From NCBI GenBank assembly GCA_910587765.1, contig CAJUNR010000014.1:43252-97752 (forward strand): a stretch of DNA of 54,501 nt. The letters are read 5' to 3'. Below are positions 51,487 to 54,501 of this stretch, piece after piece; position 1 is the stretch's first letter; every line of letters begins with the position of its first letter. Source of the DNA: an uncultured Lachnospiraceae bacterium (lineage in GTDB: Bacteria > Bacillota > Clostridia > Lachnospirales > Lachnospiraceae). Both the position numbers and the translations under genes were made by a program. Below the pieces are notes generated by a model that did not search any database, was not told the DNA's origin, and was given only the letters and a program-made list of their open reading frames with translations.

Positions 51487-51991
51487 TTATTCAGTATATA
51501 GAGAAGTTAATTATTCACGCTCTTTATTCCAGAATGTATTTGATGATAATCTGATGCAGGGTATTTGGAAAATGGCAAATGCCGAAGATATTCTTGTATG
51601 TACCATTATAGAAAAGATCGGCAAAGAAATATGCGGATTCTGCCAGTTGGATAAGATAGATACGCCCACTCCCTATATAGGAATAGATATGAGGGATGGT
51701 TATATGGGAAAAGGGTATGCGCAAGAAGCCGTAAGGCTGTTGATAGACTATGCCAGTAAGCATTATGATGTGGCTCATTTTATCTGGAAAGCCGACAAGA
51801 GTAATTATGTAAGCCGACATATAGCGGAAAAATTAGATGGCCAGCTTATTGCAGAGAAAACAGCACTTCCGCAGAGCGTGATCGAGTTTGGAAAGGCAAA
51901 TGGTACATTGACGAATGAAGATATTACATATGTTTGTGTTTATAGAATTGAAAAGAGGCAGGCAAGGCGAACGCTGTCAGCAGACACATAG
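51470..51991 (+). CDS. GNAT family acetyltransferase (end altered)
   Basis: 173 codons open from TTG 51470, overlapping the hsdS end by 17 bp; no clear ribosome site, so the real start may be later or the 5' end may be missing. GNAT core: CGFCQLDKIDTPTPYIGIDMRDGYMGKGYAQEAVRLLIDYA, the acetyl-CoA-binding GYMGKGYA loop included. The last residues after YRIEKRQ (ARRTLSADT) are read from the adjacent broken GNAT copy in a different frame, so the native stop was lost. Substrate unknown. Confidence 0.65.
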   Translation: MVLEINYSVYREVNYSRSLFQNVFDDNLMQGIWKMANAEDILVCTIIEKIGKEICGFCQLDKIDTPTPYIGIDMRDGYMGKGYAQEAVRLLIDYASKHYDVAHFIWKADKSNYVSRHIAEKLDGQLIAEKTALPQSVIEFGKANGTLTNEDITYVCVYRIEKRQARRTLSADT

Positions 51992-52131
51992 CTGAAAAGC
52001 CGGGGGCTATGCTTATTTCGGAAAAGCCGACGATGGAGCAGTGGCTTATTGACTATGGCAGGGAATTGGGTGTTTTGAAAGAGGAAGATATACCTTATAT
52101 TTGTACATACAGGATAGGAAAAACAAATTAG
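51961..52131 (+). pseudogene. C-terminal fragment of a second GNAT acetyltransferase
   Basis: Translating from 51961 gives KANAVSRHIAEKPGAMLISE..., ending EEDIPYICTYRIGKTN before TAG (52129-52131). This parallels the end of the upstream GNAT gene (KSNYVSRHIAEKLDGQLIAE ... NEDITYVCVYRIEKRQ). Only the C-terminal ~55 codons are left, in a different frame; the region joins the two copies, a recombination or deletion scar. Confidence 0.7.
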
Positions 52132-52227
52132 CCGGGAATTTATGCACAATATGTATTTATATAGTAGAAAACATTAACAAAATATGGTATGCTTAATCAG
52201 TATATGTCGATATATGGAGGTGAGCCA

Positions 52228-53511
52228 ATGCCGTCATTAAGTGAGTCTATAGTAGATAATGTGGGAGAAAGTTATATTTCAACTTATCTGAAAGGGAAAG
52301 GACATACTCAGCCTGACGAAAAGAAAGGTCAGGCTTTAAGATATTGGGTAGATGATTTATTCAAGGAACAAAAGATAGATATTGATGACTTTGAAAGTTT
52401 CCTTTTTGACGAATTATTTTTTGGAAAAAGGAAAACGATCCGCGTGTATAGACTCGAAAAAACGAAAAACTATAAATTTCCTGTAGATTGGGAGATACCT
52501 TTAGATGAACACTATGCTCTGGCTTCTATTGATTTTTGTAATATTTTAAATACTATTCCTAATGAAAAAGATGCTGGGAAAATTGCGGCGGTTCGTTCGG
52601 AAGAAAATATTAGAGAAGAATTAGTAAAAATCAAACTCCTTTTTGTGTTTTATATCGAAATTAATGAAGACAGGAATATTAAAAGTACATCTGCTTATAT
52701 CCCTGTAGAGATTAATTTTCAAACAAAAACTATGCTGATTAAAGCATGGACAAGACAACATGTGGACTATGATCCGTATAAAGCAGGAAAATTAATTCAG
52801 CATGTTAAAAACTTGTTGGAAATTGAGTTCAAGGTTTCTACAAAATATTATGGAATAGCACATAAAAAAGTTCTTTTTAATATGAGTAGAAGTCTTATTT
52901 ATGAAGCGTATTCTAATGTTCCTGCTTATAATAAAATAGAAAATATGAATGATTCCATTAAAAACTTTATAAAAGAAACTTATGAAAAGTTACCACTATG
53001 GAATACGGAAGAAGACGATGGCGGTGAACAGTTTTTGCCAAAAGAAGTTTTGGATTATGAAGGTGAATTAAAAAATGTGTTGGAGAGTTTGGCTATAAGC
53101 GATCATTTTTTTAATAGAAGCTATGATGAAATATGGGAGATGGGGTTAGAAGCAGTAATATCAAGAATTAAATTTAATGATAAAGAGAAAGTTCTTGCGT
53201 CATTAAAAGCCGAAGATACTGAAACGCCTATTTTTTGTACAAAAACATTTATGTCTCTGAAAACGAGAATGCAGGAAACGGAAAGAATAGAGAGTCTGTG
53301 GATTGCAATGGATAGAGAAAAAGGGCAGAAAGGACATTTGAATGTAAGATTTGATGCATCAGATCAGGAGTATCTTGGGCTGTTGATTACAAATTACAGT
53401 ATTCGATTTAATGAATCAGATATGAATATAATCTTGAGGATATACGATAAATATGAAGCAAAATCTAATAAAAGAGATACAGGAAAAGGTAAAATGGCAG
53501 TCGGTCAATAG
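52228..53511 (+). CDS. uncharacterised protein, first gene of a TIR-like two-gene unit
   Basis: 427 residues from ATG 52228, after TGGAGGTGAGCCA, a very strong ribosome site; a longer reading from 52189 lacks one. No recognised domain, signal peptide or membrane segment; it is acidic, with mixed helix and strand. Features: LRYWVDDLFKEQKIDIDDFESFLFDELFFG near residue 40, a beta-rich centre (LLFVFYIEINEDRN... AYIPVEINFQTKTMLIKAW) and EYLGLLITNYSIRFNESD near the C-terminus. It overlaps the TIR-like gene by 59 bp, so the proteins are made together. It may be a sensor or adaptor (inference from context). Confidence 0.7.
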   Translation: MPSLSESIVDNVGESYISTYLKGKGHTQPDEKKGQALRYWVDDLFKEQKIDIDDFESFLFDELFFGKRKTIRVYRLEKTKNYKFPVDWEIPLDEHYALASIDFCNILNTIPNEKDAGKIAAVRSEENIREELVKIKLLFVFYIEINEDRNIKSTSAYIPVEINFQTKTMLIKAWTRQHVDYDPYKAGKLIQHVKNLLEIEFKVSTKYYGIAHKKVLFNMSRSLIYEAYSNVPAYNKIENMNDSIKNFIKETYEKLPLWNTEEDDGGEQFLPKEVLDYEGELKNVLESLAISDHFFNRSYDEIWEMGLEAVISRIKFNDKEKVLASLKAEDTETPIFCTKTFMSLKTRMQETERIESLWIAMDREKGQKGHLNVRFDASDQEYLGLLITNYSIRFNESDMNIILRIYDKYEAKSNKRDTGKGKMAVGQ

Positions 53512-54340
53512 TTTAGGAAACTTATATCCAGAAGATATTATTGAGTGGTTGGAAATTTCTGAAGAAGAAGCTAAAGAATTGATCGAGTTTCTACATAATC
53601 AAAGAGTTCTTTTTTACAAGTATAGAATAAAATGTGACTGTGGAGAGAGGAATACTGTATACGAGAATACTTGGAACAGAGAAAAGACATTATACTGTAA
53701 TATATGTGGTCATGATTTTTCCAGGAAGGATTTAGAAGAAAGAGCAGAAATCATTTATGAGATTGATAAAGACGAACTATTGAGTTTGGAAGAGAAAAAA
53801 ACAGAATTTAGGGTATTTCCATCCTCAAGAACCAATATTGTATCTATATCGCAGAAACAGGAGGAAACAAAAAGTATGGAAAAAAATGAGATTTTTATTG
53901 GTAGCTCATCTGGAATGGTGAATTATATGGATGAAATAGCATTGAAATTAGAGAAAATGAATGAAACGCCATTGTTATGGAATGATGAAAGTAAAAATAT
54001 ATTTGTTCCTGGGACAAGCACTATAGATTCGCTTCTTGAGATTGCGGATAGAGTAAAAGCGGCAATATTTATTTTTAATGAAGATGATACGGTGTGGTTT
54101 AATGGAAATGATTCAATAATTAACAAATCGGAAAATGCCGTAAGGGACAATGTATTATTTGAATATGGATTATTTATGGGAGCATTAGGAAAAGGGAAGG
54201 TATGTTTTATTTGCAAAGGAAACCCTCATATAGCCTCTGATCTGCAGGGAATTACATATATTAATGGTGATTCAGGTGAAATGCATGTAAAAACAAAATT
54301 GAAATCTTGGGTTGATAGAGTTAATAAAAGTATAAAGTAA
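53453..54340 (+). CDS. zinc ribbon and TIR-like (PF10137-type) effector
   Basis: 295 residues; start inside the preceding gene with a weak site (GAGGATATACGATAAAT). Domains: helical, winged-helix-like N-terminus (~1-55, PEDIIEWLEISEEEAKELIEFL), a zinc ribbon with C61, C63, C82, C85 (CDC...CNIC), a linker, then a TIR-like domain from ~146: EIFIGSSS, a central GTSTIDSLLEIADRVKAAIFIF, RDNVLFEYGLFMGALG with Glu237 as likely catalytic residue, and KVCFICKGNP...SDLQGITYING. PF10137 proteins are TIR-like NADase effectors in CBASS/Pycsar-like defence. An internal AGGAGG 11 nt before ATG 53876 (Met142) could give a TIR-only form. Confidence 0.8.
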   Translation: MKQNLIKEIQEKVKWQSVNSLGNLYPEDIIEWLEISEEEAKELIEFLHNQRVLFYKYRIKCDCGERNTVYENTWNREKTLYCNICGHDFSRKDLEERAEIIYEIDKDELLSLEEKKTEFRVFPSSRTNIVSISQKQEETKSMEKNEIFIGSSSGMVNYMDEIALKLEKMNETPLLWNDESKNIFVPGTSTIDSLLEIADRVKAAIFIFNEDDTVWFNGNDSIINKSENAVRDNVLFEYGLFMGALGKGKVCFICKGNPHIASDLQGITYINGDSGEMHVKTKLKSWVDRVNKSIK

Positions 54341-54395
54341 TAAATAAAGCTGAGAAATTTGCAATCAGGAACACCGGAAAATATGCTGAAAATGA

Positions 54396-54501
54396 GATAC
54401 GGCAGGCATACAACTGGTCTTGCAGATTGTGCTGGAAAAGCCGGATCTAAAGGTGCTGGACGTCCGCACCCAGGTATTTGTGGAGAACCTGCTGAACCGT
54501 T
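54396..54501 (+). pseudogene. fragment resembling Rpn/PD-(D/E)XK nuclease family transposase (runs off the right edge)
   Basis: Frame from 54396 after a stop codon reads DTAGIQLVLQIVLEKP, then DLKVLDVRTQVFVENLLNR to the window end. The pattern of LVLQIVL.KPDLKVLDVRTQ is familiar from the start of Rpn-type transposase-like nucleases in Lachnospiraceae. No start codon or ribosome site in frame, so the 5' end is missing or frameshifted. GC content rises here, marking the right boundary of the AT-rich island. Confidence 0.45.

Overview
The window looks like a chromosome segment of a spore-forming, anaerobic member of the Clostridia, most likely Lachnospiraceae. The clues are the gene repertoire (T-box leaders, SpoIID-like and SleB-like proteins, a CotH-family protein, ATP-type PEP carboxykinase, a RelQ-like alarmone synthetase, Firmicutes-style promoters with strong AGGAGG ribosome sites) and a GC-rich core interrupted by AT-rich islands. 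The assignment is by gene style only.

Left part (1-34640): the 3' end of a collagen-like repeat gene; a VIT/vWA surface protein paired with an exosortase (xrtK-like); a homocysteine methyltransferase and a CotH-like protein; ilvN-ilvC behind a consensus promoter; two cell-surface polysaccharide-type genes (GT-C-like membrane protein and acyltransferase), a repeat-rich coiled-coil protein and an AT-rich second acyltransferase; leuA behind a T-box with a CTC specifier; a SleB-like hydrolase; thrC; pckA; a 6S RNA gene; a SpoIID-like protein; a BrkB-family membrane protein; pheS-pheT-queA behind a T-box with a TTC specifier; an AbiEi/AbiEii toxin-antitoxin pair on the minus strand; a minus-strand tyrA-aroA-udk operon; and an ABC exporter.

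Middle (34640-45110): a 1400-residue secreted repeat protein; a gene-poor spacer with a fold-back repeat; a minus-strand asnA-greA-fructokinase group in which the fructokinase is fused in frame to a second small protein that keeps its own ribosome site; then, divergently, a nitrilase-family hydrolase overlapping a small alarmone synthetase, and a small secreted or anchored protein.

Right part (45110-54501): an AT-rich defence island with a winged-helix regulator, hsdR-hsdM-hsdS (type I restriction-modification), a GNAT acetyltransferase next to a broken second GNAT copy, and a two-gene unit that I consider the best candidate for an undescribed system: a 427-residue protein of unknown family overlapping a protein with a helical N-terminus, a CxC/CxxC zinc ribbon and a C-terminal TIR-like (PF10137-type) domain. 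The window ends in a fragment resembling the Rpn/PD-(D/E)XK transposase family.

Two dispersed repeat families run through the core. Family A is a 140-157 bp fold-back element with 23-bp terminal inverted repeats; its two copies differ by five compensatory base-pair changes, and one copy supplies the 3' end of xrtK. Family B is a modular GGGCGCC-rich hairpin repeat found three times, each time directly after the U-tract of a transcription terminator.
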